Notes: generated by a model from the sequence alone, not told the origin. Numbered from the stretch's first letter, positions 1 through 7,575 are shown. The stretch: 27,449 nt of DNA from JBCCEV01 sp039030125 (GCA_039030125.1 JBCCEV010000041.1:1-27449), one strand, 5' to 3'. Program-made: numbers and translations.

Positions 1-166
1 AGCAGCGTTTGAAAATCGCGTCGCGCTCCCACTCGTACCATTGTTTTGACACCATCGATTCAATGGACACCGGGCCGGTGCCGATCTCAGGGTATTGTTC
101 TCGAAATCGCCGTCCCAGATCGTGGGGCAGCGGCGTTAAATCGGGTAGATTAGGTACGCTGGCCAT
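1..166 (-). CDS. Rieske-type ring-hydroxylating oxygenase alpha subunit, N-terminal fragment
   Basis: The gene runs off the left edge of the window; 55 N-terminal residues are visible from an ATG whose first base is 166. The segment reads as the start of the large subunit of Rieske non-heme iron oxygenases: a proline-rich leader, then GTGPVSIESMVSKQWYEWER and DAIFKRC. This matches the usual helix that precedes the Rieske domain, where the Cys is normally followed by Trp. The Rieske CxH/CxxH and the iron-binding residues lie outside the window, so substrate and activity cannot be judged. It lies 76 bp downstream of an acyl-CoA ligase on the same strand and is probably co-transcribed with it. 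Family assignment rests on N-terminal similarity only. Confidence 0.6.
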   Translation of the reverse strand, partial: MASVPNLPDLTPLPHDLGRRFREQYPEIGTGPVSIESMVSKQWYEWERDAIFKRC

Positions 167-242
167 TGCACCACGATGCCGAAGGGGTCGACGGGCGTCA
201 ACCGTTTATTCGGCATGCCCAGTTATTGTGCAGCGCGGCGAC

Positions 243-1745
243 CTAAAGCTGATCGCGCAACATGCGCTTCAACAACTTGCCGGTGGGATTTCGCGGGACT
301 TCGTCGACCACGCGATACTCTTTGGGAATTTTGAAGTTCGACAGTTTGGCGCGACAGTGCGCGTCAATGATTTTAATGTCTGGATCGCGCTCGCCACCCC
401 GAACGATGAAGGCGACGACCTTCTCACCCCAATGGGCGTCCGGTGCCCCTACGACGACGGCCTCGCCGACGTTTTCGATTTCTTCAATCACGTTCTCGAT
501 CTCTTTCGGATAGATGTTGACTCCGCCTGAGAGGATCATGTCTTTTTTGCGGCCTTCGACGTAGAGAAATCCTTCTTCGTCCTGGCGCGCCAGATCGCCC
601 GCGGTAACCCAGTCCTCGTGCCACATCTCAGCGGTCTCTTGGGGACGCTGCCAATACCCGTTAAAGAGATAAGGCGAGCGGGAATACAGCACCCCTGGTT
701 CGCCGCGAGCGACTTGTTGACCCTCGTCATCGAGGATCTGGATCTCCGTGCACGAAAACGGCAGCCCCACCGAATCGCGTTTGCGCAAAATATCCGACGG
801 ATGAATGTTAGAAACGATCCCGGCTTCCGTTGAGCCATAGCACTCAAAGAGTTTGTCTTCACCAAAGTAATCCACCAACTGCTCTTTAGCGGTTTGTGGC
901 AGCGGCGCGGCGTTCGAAATCACGCGTTTCAGGTTGGGATAACCATACTTGTCGCGTACCTCATGAGGAAGCGCGAAGAGCGCGCTCACATGCGTGGGTA
1001 CGACGAACAGACTGGTCGCGTTCGTTGATTGCAATGAACTCAAGACGCCTTCTGGATCGAAACTCGGCAAAACGGTAACGGTGCCGCCGGTGAACAAGGG
1101 CGCCGCGCCGAAAACAAAGCCGCCGCCGTGATAGAGCGGAGCCACGGCAAGCGCATGATCATTGGGTGCGTAACAGCCGTATTCAGTGGCCATCGCCAGA
1201 AAACTCAGGGCGCGCGATCGATGCGAAAGCATGATCCCTTTGGGTTGGCCGGTAGTTCCCGAGGTGTAGGAGATCGCGAATGTGTCCAGGTCGGAGACGG
1301 CCGGGGAAACGCTGCTGTCGCTCGCCCGATCTCGCCACGCATCGTAGCTGCTAGTGATGCGGTAGGTATTGTGCTTATCGAAAATATCGGCCTCTTCGGC
1401 GACGCCCGTACAAGTCGGGTGCACGAACAATGCCTGCGCCTGGCTGTCGTTGGCGACTGCGGTCAATTCGGTCGACGTCATGTGGGAATTGGCGGTGACC
1501 ACCGTCAACCCGGCGTCTGAGAGTCCAGCCACGATCTCAAAGTATTCAAGGCAGTTTGGCGCCAGTAAGATGACGTTGCTGCCACGCTCCAGACCGCTGG
1601 CCCGCGCCGCGTTTGCGACCCGCACGATCCGCTGGGATAACTCGCGGTAACTGAGCGCCAAACCTTCAAAACAGATCGCGGTTTTATCCGGCGCCCGCAT
1701 CGCTGCGCAGCGGATGCCGCGGCCAATGGTCAGAGGGATAGTCAT
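243..1745 (-). CDS. AMP-forming acyl-CoA synthetase / fatty or aromatic acid-CoA ligase
   Basis: This 500-residue class I adenylate-forming enzyme would activate a carboxylic acid with ATP and join it to CoA in the cytoplasm. The phosphate-binding loop YTSGTTGQPKG is at 160-170, the ATP/Mg motif YGSTEAG at 303-309, the hinge region with TAGD and GRKKD at 381-402, and the catalytic lysine K490 lies in PTGK near the C-terminus. Length is normal for the family and all core motifs are intact. The acid cannot be read from sequence; FadD-like long-chain acids or aryl acids are both possible. It lies 17 bp downstream of a DUF385 gene and 76 bp upstream of a Rieske oxygenase, suggesting a small catabolic operon. 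Confidence 0.92.
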   Translation of the reverse strand: MTIPLTIGRGIRCAAMRAPDKTAICFEGLALSYRELSQRIVRVANAARASGLERGSNVILLAPNCLEYFEIVAGLSDAGLTVVTANSHMTSTELTAVANDSQAQALFVHPTCTGVAEEADIFDKHNTYRITSSYDAWRDRASDSSVSPAVSDLDTFAISYTSGTTGQPKGIMLSHRSRALSFLAMATEYGCYAPNDHALAVAPLYHGGGFVFGAAPLFTGGTVTVLPSFDPEGVLSSLQSTNATSLFVVPTHVSALFALPHEVRDKYGYPNLKRVISNAAPLPQTAKEQLVDYFGEDKLFECYGSTEAGIVSNIHPSDILRKRDSVGLPFSCTEIQILDDEGQQVARGEPGVLYSRSPYLFNGYWQRPQETAEMWHEDWVTAGDLARQDEEGFLYVEGRKKDMILSGGVNIYPKEIENVIEEIENVGEAVVVGAPDAHWGEKVVAFIVRGGERDPDIKIIDAHCRAKLSNFKIPKEYRVVDEVPRNPTGKLLKRMLRDQL

Positions 1746-1762
1746 CGCTATGTACTCGCTAT

Positions 1763-2203
1763 CTAATTCCTGTGAAGCTCAAAGACCGGGTGATATTGCG
1801 CGGTCGCTTGATACGCTTTATCCGAGTCCTGTGGCGCCACCGTAAAGTACCGTTGAACAGTGAGGGCGCAACGGCCGATATAGTCACGGAGGATCTCGAT
1901 TTTCGCTTCGCTATCGATCTCGCTAGCGCGGTAGCTAGCCTCATCGTTGCCGCGTTTTAACGACAACTCACCGCTGTCACGAACGTTGCGTGCCCACTGC
2001 GTTTCGCCCCTTGGTGAGACCAAAAATGTTTTTGCGCCCATCCGCAAGACATTAACCGGTGTGGAATAGATATGCCCGGATATTCTGCCGCGCACGGACA
2101 GTCGATAATTATGGCTCCGACCGATACCTAATCCAGCCAATACCCCAAAAAAACGATTGAAATGTCGCTCGATGCGGCTTGGTTTGCGAAACGTTTGATG
2201 CAT
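1763..2203 (-). CDS. DUF385 / deazaflavin-dependent nitroreductase-family protein
   Basis: This small 146-residue protein has the split beta-barrel look of the DUF385 (Ddn-like, FDOR) family. Visible signs are the conserved core GRISGHIYSTPVN, then the hydrophobic strand LRMGAKTFLVSPRGE and the W-x-R-N segment QWARNVRDSG. Actinobacterial relatives use coenzyme F420, but others in the family bind FMN, FAD or heme, so the cofactor is open. The start is the ATG at 2203, preceded by a GGGG run four bases upstream. It is the first gene of the minus-strand set running into the acyl-CoA ligase and diverges from the crotonase-fold gene. Confidence 0.75.
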   Translation of the reverse strand: MHQTFRKPSRIERHFNRFFGVLAGLGIGRSHNYRLSVRGRISGHIYSTPVNVLRMGAKTFLVSPRGETQWARNVRDSGELSLKRGNDEASYRASEIDSEAKIEILRDYIGRCALTVQRYFTVAPQDSDKAYQATAQYHPVFELHRN

Positions 2204-2348
2204 GATACCCCGCTCACTTGAGATGTAATTTAACCATTGATCCAGGGGTTTTAAACGGGCGGCTCGTTCGATATTGGTGCGGCTGATTTGCTACCTTAGC
2301 CGGCACGCCTTAGCGGCAGTGTGTGAAAAGTCTTCCTCGGGGATGAAT

Positions 2349-3131
2349 ATGCAAGAAGCGATAGTTATCGAAGATGTTGGGCGCGTGCGGTTGTTGCGCA
2401 TCAATCGGCCTGCGGCGCTGAACGCCATGAATCAGGCGGTGTTTGGTGGAATACGCGACGCACTTAAGGAGGCCGAGGGCGATGACAACATTGCGGTGTG
2501 CGTTATCACTGGCGAAGGGCGCGCCTTTTGTGCGGGGCAGGATATGGATGAGATGCAAGACATGGGCGAGGCAGGTTCTCTGGAAAGTCAATTTCCTTCG
2601 ATGCTAAAAGTATTGACCCATTTTTCGAAACCGCTGCTTGCCGCCGTGAACGGCTTAGGGGTAGGTATTGGCATGACGATGCTATCGCATTGCGACCTCG
2701 TTTTAATGGCCGGTTCGGCCCGGTTGCGCACCCCGTTCCCGCAATTGGGTTTAGCGCCCGAGGCGGGCAGCAGCTATACATTTCAAGGTCGTATGGGATG
2801 GCAGAACGCCGCGTATGCCCTGATGTCGGGCCGCTGGTTTAGCGCCAATGAGTGCCATGACATGGGGTTGGTTTGGCGCGTGGTTGAAGATGAAAATCTG
2901 CTCGATGAAACGCTGGAAGTTGCGCAAGAACTGGCGAGCAACCCGATCCCCTCGCTAGTCGCGACCAAGCAACTGATGCTGGCCGCCGGTCGGCCCGAGC
3001 ATGCGTGGGCCGCCCACAATCGCGAGATGGCAGCCTACGAGTCGCTCATGGGTGGGCCCGCGAATCGCGAGGCCGTCGCGGCATTCATGGAAAAGAGGGC
3101 GCCGGATTTCTCGGCAATCCCAGGTCTATAA
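2349..3131 (+). CDS. Enoyl-CoA hydratase/isomerase (crotonase) family protein
   Basis: This crotonase-fold enzyme of about 260 residues acts on acyl-CoA thioesters. The oxyanion-hole segment GRAFCAGQDMDEM and the second motif AAVNGLGVGIGMTM are present. The first catalytic glutamate of classical hydratases appears to be replaced (TPFPQLGL in its place), while the second is kept in LAPEAGSS; that pattern is common in enoyl-CoA isomerases and other non-hydratase members. I place the start at the ATG at 2349, with GGGGA six bases upstream; the ATG at 2343 is a close alternative, and the frame is open further upstream. It diverges from the DUF385/ligase set across about 145 bp in which I found no convincing promoter. 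Confidence 0.9.
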   Translation: MQEAIVIEDVGRVRLLRINRPAALNAMNQAVFGGIRDALKEAEGDDNIAVCVITGEGRAFCAGQDMDEMQDMGEAGSLESQFPSMLKVLTHFSKPLLAAVNGLGVGIGMTMLSHCDLVLMAGSARLRTPFPQLGLAPEAGSSYTFQGRMGWQNAAYALMSGRWFSANECHDMGLVWRVVEDENLLDETLEVAQELASNPIPSLVATKQLMLAAGRPEHAWAAHNREMAAYESLMGGPANREAVAAFMEKRAPDFSAIPGL

Positions 3132-3145
3132 ACCAGGTTGGTTTT
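3130..3145. terminator. Possible bidirectional terminator between convergent genes
   Basis: The arms AAACCA and TGGTTT enclose a GGT loop, with As on the left and Ts on the right. The element spans the 12-bp gap between the stop codons of the crotonase gene (+) and the DsrE-like gene (-). The stem is only six base pairs and mostly A-T, so it would be weak. Confidence 0.3.
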
Positions 3146-3569
3146 AATCCTCAGGGATGATCGGGAGAGCAACGTATCCACGTTTCCTGAGGTTTGCGAT
3201 CCGGTCGGGAACATAGTCGACCACGCCAAATTCTTCGGGGAAGTGTTCGAGCTGGAACCCCTTGTAAACGAGCGCGTGATCGCAAACCCTAAACTTCACC
3301 TTCTCGCTTTTTAGCGTATTGGCGAGATCGATCATCAACGGGTTGCTGCGTGATTGGCCGCCGGCGAAATAGCGAATATCGTTACCGTGAATTAGGAATT
3401 CTATCTGCGCGCCAGGATTTTTTTCGATCACGGATTTTGCGGCATTCAGGGAAGCCGTGACCCCCGCCGTCGAATGCCAACCGAGATCGGAATAGAATTT
3501 AGGGTCCTCGGCGAGTGCCGATAGGCTGGCACTCAAGAGCGCGGCGGCAATGATTGGGTTACTCATCAT
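3144..3569 (-). CDS. Exported DsrE/DsrF-like protein
   Basis: This 141-residue protein starts with a short signal-peptide-like segment (MMSNPIIAAALLSASLSALA, then EDPKF), followed by a DsrE/F-like alpha/beta domain. Family features are the strand IEFLIHGNDIRYF, the conserved cysteine C96 in KFRVCDHAL, and the C-terminal VPDRIANLRKRGY. DsrE proteins handle protein-bound sulfur or persulfide through that cysteine; the exported COG1416-type versions have no settled role. I chose the ATG at 3569 because it gives a plausible signal peptide; the open frame runs further upstream to 3893 but would overlap the divergent NTF2-fold gene. No sulfur-oxidation genes are nearby. Confidence 0.72.
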   Translation of the reverse strand: MMSNPIIAAALLSASLSALAEDPKFYSDLGWHSTAGVTASLNAAKSVIEKNPGAQIEFLIHGNDIRYFAGGQSRSNPLMIDLANTLKSEKVKFRVCDHALVYKGFQLEHFPEEFGVVDYVPDRIANLRKRGYVALPIIPED

Positions 3570-3622
3570 GCCTATAGGAACGCCTAAACGGTCCAATGAT
3601 TCCATCGGCGGTTTGTTGGCTA

Positions 3623-3638
3623 GCTCTGCGTCCAGAGC
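3623..3638. promoter_or_regulatory. 16-bp palindrome in divergent intergenic region
   Basis: Perfect six-base arms GCTCTG and CAGAGC are separated by CGTC, about midway between the divergent starts at 3569 (-) and 3717 (+). This is a reasonable operator candidate for either gene or a small hairpin. No promoter hexamers could be matched with confidence. Confidence 0.3.
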
Positions 3639-3716
3639 ATTCGCGCTTAGCAGGATGCAAGTTGAGACCGAAGATGGTGAAATGCGCAGTCCAATCACGC
3701 CCAATGGAGAAGCGCT

Positions 3717-4091
3717 ATGAGCGACGAGCAAGCGATCAAGGATACGATTCAAACCTACTTCGACTGTATGTATGAATCGAGCGCGGACAAAACCCGCGCA
3801 GCCTTTCACGAGAACGCAAAAATCACAGGTTACATCGAAGACAAGCTCTACCAGATGTCGGTCGAAGATTTCGCTGGTTTTGTGACCGGTCAACAGCCGT
3901 CACCCAAAGAGAAGGGTGAGGCGGAGCGCTTAGATATTCTCTCCATCGAAATCGCCGGCGACACTGCTGTCGCCAGAGTACGCGACGATTACATCGGCTA
4001 CACGTTTATGGACACCTTGTCGTTTCTGAAAACCGACGGCCAATGGAGTATCTATAACAAGCTATTTCACATTGAAGGCGCGTCGGCCTAG
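3717..4091 (+). CDS. NTF2-like (lumazine-binding-like) family protein
   Basis: This 124-residue cone-shaped NTF2/SnoaL-fold protein is of the putative lumazine-binding subgroup. Visible features are the N-terminal helix with IKDTIQTYFDCMYESS, the segment AAFHENAKITGYIEDKLYQM, and the strand pair IAGDTAVARVRDDYIGY followed by FMDTLSFLKTDGQWSIYNKLF. Members include small isomerases, hydrolases and many proteins of unknown role; no catalytic residue can be named here. The start is well supported by GGAGA six bases upstream of the ATG. Its stop shares CTAG with the stop of the convergent flavin monooxygenase gene. Confidence 0.75.
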   Translation: MSDEQAIKDTIQTYFDCMYESSADKTRAAFHENAKITGYIEDKLYQMSVEDFAGFVTGQQPSPKEKGEAERLDILSIEIAGDTAVARVRDDYIGYTFMDTLSFLKTDGQWSIYNKLFHIEGASA

Positions 4092-5359
4092 TTTTGCGGG
4101 AGCCAAGGAGAGCTTAAGAACTCACTGGGTCTCATTGAGTGGTGGAAGCTCCCAAGTCGCTGTGCGATCTTTTCGGCGATCTCAAAACCCCAATGACCAA
4201 GACCCAAACCACCGAGAAGTGCGTGGTCGAAACCGACGAAATGAATATCGCCATGCACGCTCGATGTACACCGCCGGTTGGTTTTGGGATAAAGACTACC
4301 GTGTGATTTAACGATCTCCATCAGATCGTGAGGCAGGAATTCGCCGAGGCCGGGGTCAAAACCGGTGGCCAGGATCACCGCGTCGAAAGCCCGATTACCG
4401 TTTTTTCTTAGCTCAACGCCTTTAGCAGTGAATCTGTTGATTCGATCTTTGATCACCTGGATATCACCTGATCGGATCATCGCTGCCGTGCCCTGATCAA
4501 ATACTGGTACGCGGTGTTTGCAGCAGATTTCGTTGAACGTGCCACCTGCTGTGCGTTCGATGCCAAATTCCGAGAGATCGTCGAGCATGGGTTCGATCAT
4601 CTGGTCGGTTTGAGCGAGCTGTTCTAAGAATTCAGGCGATCCCGGTGTCAAGGGGTGAACCGCGGTAACGCCCGCAGGACCGGCCATGCCCATTTCCCTG
4701 GCTTGCACCATAAATTCGGCAAAATCATCGAGCGGGAGGAAATTGCGCGGGCCATAGACGAGCATCACGACCTCAGCGGCACCACCTTCTACCAAATCGA
4801 TGGCGATCTCGGCGGCAGAATTACCGCTGCCAACAATCAGCACTCGTTCCCCCTTAAAAGGATCCGCGTTTCGATACGCCTTACTGTGCAGCATTTGGCC
4901 TTCGAAATTTTCCTTGCCCTCAATCTTTGGTTCTTTCGGCTTGCGGCAATAGCTCGTTGCGATCACAGCCGTAGCCGCTCGAAATTCGGTGTTCGCAGTC
5001 TTTATCTGCCACGGATGATCGGGGTTGTGGGTATCGCGCGATACTTCTGTGACGTACTCGTTGAAGCGAGTAACGGCGGGTAATTCATGGCGCTCGGCAT
5101 AGCGACGAAAGTATTCGAGCAGGTCATCACGTGGTTTAAACATCGGATACTCGTCGCTTAATCCGCCGTCATCAGGCAACTGATGCCATGGGGTGTGGAG
5201 CTTAATGCGATCGTAGTTCGCAGACCAAAAAGCGCCATAGCTATCGCCGCCCTCAAGAAGCAATGTGCTCTCGACACCGTATTTTTTCAGGGCTGCGGTG
5301 GTCGCGATGCCGCCAAAACCTGCACCGATCACGATTGCGTCAAATTCCGTTTGAGACAT
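4088..5359 (-). CDS. FAD/NAD(P)-dependent flavin monooxygenase (FMO/YUCCA-like)
   Basis: This 423-residue single-component flavoprotein monooxygenase would use NADPH and O2 to oxygenate a small organic substrate. The FAD-binding GxGxxG is at 12-17 (GAGFGG), an FMO-type motif FEGQMLHSKAY at 152-162, the NADPH-binding GSGNSAAE at 177-184, and ATGFDPGL at 331-338. Its length and motif order fit the N-hydroxylating/YUCCA-like branch rather than the longer Baeyer-Villiger enzymes. An AAGGA ribosome site precedes the ATG at 5359. It begins 12 bp after the hydrolase gene ends, so the two are probably one operon acting on one compound. The stop overlaps the convergent NTF2-fold stop by three bases. 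Confidence 0.85.
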   Translation of the reverse strand: MSQTEFDAIVIGAGFGGIATTAALKKYGVESTLLLEGGDSYGAFWSANYDRIKLHTPWHQLPDDGGLSDEYPMFKPRDDLLEYFRRYAERHELPAVTRFNEYVTEVSRDTHNPDHPWQIKTANTEFRAATAVIATSYCRKPKEPKIEGKENFEGQMLHSKAYRNADPFKGERVLIVGSGNSAAEIAIDLVEGGAAEVVMLVYGPRNFLPLDDFAEFMVQAREMGMAGPAGVTAVHPLTPGSPEFLEQLAQTDQMIEPMLDDLSEFGIERTAGGTFNEICCKHRVPVFDQGTAAMIRSGDIQVIKDRINRFTAKGVELRKNGNRAFDAVILATGFDPGLGEFLPHDLMEIVKSHGSLYPKTNRRCTSSVHGDIHFVGFDHALLGGLGLGHWGFEIAEKIAQRLGSFHHSMRPSEFLSSPWLPQN

Positions 5360-5371
5360 TGGAAATCCTTT

Positions 5372-6289
5372 TTAAGTGGATTGCATAAACTGTTGAATAA
5401 GTGCGACTAAAAGTTCGGGTTCATCCTCTTGCAAGAAGTGTCCCGCGTTTTCTAATTCCACGATTGGTTTTTCGCCAAAGGTTTGCTTGAACGCCTCTAT
5501 AGTGACCGCTGTGGGTATCGCGTGATCTTGGACACCGGTAGCCAGCATCGCCGGTTTTTGCCGAAGAGCGGTAAGTTGTGCTTCGGTTGGCGGATCGCGG
5601 TGTACAAATTTGCCGGTCACCACGTCGAGCGGAAAGGCGATGGCTCCGAGGCTCTCTTCACGGCTCATGAACGGCGATCCGTATGCGGCTTCCCAGTCCT
5701 CATTGATCACTTCGCTGTTTTCAAAGCCCATCAGGTGTTTCATTACCCCGACGACAGTGACGTCCAGGCTGCCTAAAATCGCTTCGATCGAGCCATCCGT
5801 CTGCGCGCGCTGCACCCAAGTAAACCAACGCGAAGAGGTTAGCGTCTCTCCCATTTCCGCCGTGAATTGGGCGTAGGGGTAAAAGATGGTGTTCATCACG
5901 AACACACGCTTAATACGGTCAAAGTGATCGGCAGTGATACAGCCGCCGATCGGTCCGCCCCAATCCTGAACAACCAAGGTTATATCCTGTAAGTCGAGTT
6001 CCAGAATGAACTTGGCGAGGTTCTCAACATGGGTTTTGAGCGTGTATTCGCGATCGCGAGGCGTCTCACTTTTACCGAAACCCATATGGTCAGGCACGAC
6101 GACGCGATAATCCTTGGACAGTGGCGGAATAAATTTGCGGTAGAGATACCCCCAGGTTGGCTCGCCGTGGATGGGCAAGATCACCTCGCCGTTACCTTCA
6201 TCGACGTAGTGCATCTTGAATCCTGGTGCGTCGGTGAAGTGGGGTTTGAAGGGCCAGGTGCCGTTAAAGGTTTCGTCAGCATCGATCAT
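5372..6289 (-). CDS. Haloalkane dehalogenase-like alpha/beta hydrolase
   Basis: This 305-residue alpha/beta hydrolase carries the haloalkane dehalogenase signature. The oxyanion motif HGEPTW is at 41-46, the nucleophile is an aspartate, D109 in VVQDWGG, followed by the halide-stabilising W110, the acid is D255 (GVQDHAIP) and the base H284 (NAGHF). An Asp nucleophile with a following Trp, and Glu in the HGEPTW position, resemble subfamily I enzymes such as DhlA. Some relatives have other hydrolase activity, so dehalogenation is inferred. The start at 6289 is favoured by AGGAGA a few bases upstream; a longer frame to 6370 lacks such a site. It precedes the flavin monooxygenase in the same transcription unit. 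Confidence 0.85.
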   Translation of the reverse strand: MIDADETFNGTWPFKPHFTDAPGFKMHYVDEGNGEVILPIHGEPTWGYLYRKFIPPLSKDYRVVVPDHMGFGKSETPRDREYTLKTHVENLAKFILELDLQDITLVVQDWGGPIGGCITADHFDRIKRVFVMNTIFYPYAQFTAEMGETLTSSRWFTWVQRAQTDGSIEAILGSLDVTVVGVMKHLMGFENSEVINEDWEAAYGSPFMSREESLGAIAFPLDVVTGKFVHRDPPTEAQLTALRQKPAMLATGVQDHAIPTAVTIEAFKQTFGEKPIVELENAGHFLQEDEPELLVALIQQFMQST

Positions 6290-6314
6290 GTTTGTCTCCT
6301 TGGCATTGCTTTTC

Positions 6315-6336
6315 AGGTCGCCAATCCATGCGACCT
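6315..6336. promoter_or_regulatory. Inverted repeat between divergent hydrolase and CMD-family genes
   Basis: Perfect six-base arms AGGTCG and CGACCT are separated by ten bases within the 108-bp gap between the divergent starts at 6289 (-) and 6398 (+). The spacing suits a dimeric regulator. This is a candidate operator only; no regulator gene lies beside it. Confidence 0.3.
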
Positions 6337-6397
6337 CGGACATCAAAGCTAGCACATGGCATGATCGCACAACATCCCTTCAGCCGGAGCGATACCA

Positions 6398-6952
6398 ATG
6401 CGCCTTTCAGAGCCGCGGGTTCACCCGCAACAAGCCGATCAATGGAATGCCAAAGCGGCGGAATGCATGAAACCCTTCGTGGAGAACAACAAAGCCGACA
6501 ATATCTTCAAAACATTGACCAACCATCCCGATCTGATGAAACGCTGGATGGTTTTCGCCAATCACATTCTTTTCAAGTCCACGTTGCCGGCGCGCGAGCG
6601 CGAAATTCTGATCCTTCGGATCGGATATCTATGTAAAGCTGGTTATGAATATAACCAGCATGTCGCGATTGCGCGCGAGTGCGGGATGAGCGAAGACGAA
6701 ATCGCGATGAGCAGAACCGGACCGGATACGGCAGGGATTTCCGAGCTGGATAAACTATTGCTCAGCGCAACCGATGAGCTGCACGCCGATGCGTTTATTA
6801 CCGATGGCACATGGAAGGCTTTAAGCGAACACTTCTCGACTGAGCAGATGATGGACGTTGTGTTTACCGTTGGGCAATACAACTTGGTATCGATGGCACT
6901 CAATAGTCTTGGAGTTCAGCTCGATGCGCACCTACCAACGATCGAAGTCTAA
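6398..6952 (+). CDS. Carboxymuconolactone decarboxylase family protein
   Basis: This 184-residue all-helical protein belongs to the CMD/AhpD-like superfamily. The core is REREILILRIGYLCKAGYE followed by YNQHVAIARECGMSEDEI, matching members that keep a Glu and His in this helix pair but lack the AhpD CxxC peroxidase pair. Members include gamma-carboxymuconolactone decarboxylases and many uncharacterised enzymes beside catabolic oxygenases; the substrate is unknown. The ATG at 6398 has CGGAG about ten bases upstream. It diverges from the dehalogenase-like hydrolase and may belong to the same catabolic unit. Confidence 0.82.
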   Translation: MRLSEPRVHPQQADQWNAKAAECMKPFVENNKADNIFKTLTNHPDLMKRWMVFANHILFKSTLPAREREILILRIGYLCKAGYEYNQHVAIARECGMSEDEIAMSRTGPDTAGISELDKLLLSATDELHADAFITDGTWKALSEHFSTEQMMDVVFTVGQYNLVSMALNSLGVQLDAHLPTIEV

Positions 6953-7314
6953 GGCGCATTGTGCTTTTCGAGTTTGGAAAAACTCATTAACCGCAACGAC
7001 CATAGAAGGAATTTAGGGGAGTCCTATACTCAAAATGTAGCGTGAGTGTCCTCGCCAGAGGAATTCGCGACCGCGCGTTTTCCTCGACCTGAATGGAGGC
7101 GCGCACCGAGTTTTTTCCCCTTATCTGATGCCGGTGCGCGCCTCCCCGATTTCGTTCTCGACCCACGATGCAATCGCACCTGAAATTGCGCTAGGTGACC
7201 GAGCTCGACATTAATCCCAGATCGTTAATTTCACCGCATTGCGATTGCAGATTGTCTCGACGGAACGAACCAACGCGCAAGACGGGGCTCAAGATCTCGT
7301 CGGTGAGCGACGGC
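6953..7314. other. Long non-coding stretch with structured elements
   Basis: No credible protein gene is seen in this 362-bp stretch. A small hairpin follows the CMD-family gene at 6970-6985 (GAGTTT, GGAA loop, AAACTC), but it has no T run. A strong 14-bp inverted repeat lies at 7095-7145. The segment could hold the leader of the dodecin gene or a small RNA; neither can be shown from sequence alone. Confidence 0.5.
7095..7145. repeat. Perfect 14-bp inverted repeat
   Basis: The arms GGAGGCGCGCACCG (7095-7108) and CGGTGCGCGCCTCC (7132-7145) are perfect complements around a 23-base loop that starts with AG and a run of six T. The upstream GCGCG at about 7076-7080 could pair with part of the left arm, giving two mutually exclusive stems. 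Possible roles are a structured RNA, an attenuator-like leader of the dodecin gene, or the termini of a tiny mobile repeat. No adjacent transposase is present. Confidence 0.7.
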
Positions 7315-7533
7315 ATGAGCGATCACGTTTACAAGTTGATAGAGATCAGCGGCACTTCAAGGCAATCGATGGAGAACGTGCTCAGTAATGCGATCGCTAA
7401 AGTCGGCCCGTCATTGAAGAATATTCGCTGGTTTGAGGTCACCAATATTTAGGGCGATGTCGATCAGAATGACGTGCTGGACTGGCAGGTGACAATCAAG
7501 CTTGGTTGCACGCTGGCTGATAACTGCGCGTGA
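7315..7533 (+). pseudogene. Dodecin gene interrupted by an in-frame TAG
   Basis: The reading frame from the ATG at 7315 gives a clear dodecin: MSDHVYKLIEISGTS, then NAIAKVGPSLKNIRWFEV with the flavin-stacking Trp at codon 39. It continues after the stop with GDVDQNDVLDWQVTIKLG. Codon 46 (7450-7452) is TAG, at a position where relatives usually have Arg or another polar residue. One base change from AAG, CAG or GAG would explain it. Without the stop the protein would be 72 residues, the normal length for these flavin-storing dodecamers. It could be a recent pseudogene, a sequencing or assembly error, or a suppressed stop. The downstream codons still look constrained, which favours a very recent event or error. 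Confidence 0.85.
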
Positions 7534-7560
7534 TGGTTGAAGCATGGACTATGCCCGGGT

Positions 7561-7575
7561 TTTATGACACATAAA
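7561..7575. promoter_or_regulatory. 15-bp palindrome upstream of paaA, candidate PaaX operator
   Basis: TTTATG and CATAAA are perfect arms around ACA, just upstream of the predicted -35 of the paa operon. A third TTTATGT copy at 7593-7599 overlaps the -10 region. The position and the PaaX-family gene at the end of the operon make this a candidate operator; its left half resembles the E. coli PaaX motif as I recall it. No experimental support is available here. Confidence 0.45.

Noticed and set aside
9..530. Open frame of 173 codons on the plus strand
   Set aside because: It lies antisense to the Rieske fragment and the acyl-CoA ligase, both with recognisable motifs, and shows no family features.
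3570..3893. Upstream extension of the DsrE-like gene
   Set aside because: It would place the signal peptide inside the protein and overlap the divergent NTF2-fold gene, which has a good ribosome site.
6290..6370. 27-residue upstream extension of the dehalogenase-like gene
   Set aside because: The internal ATG at 6289 has AGGAGA upstream and gives the usual family length.
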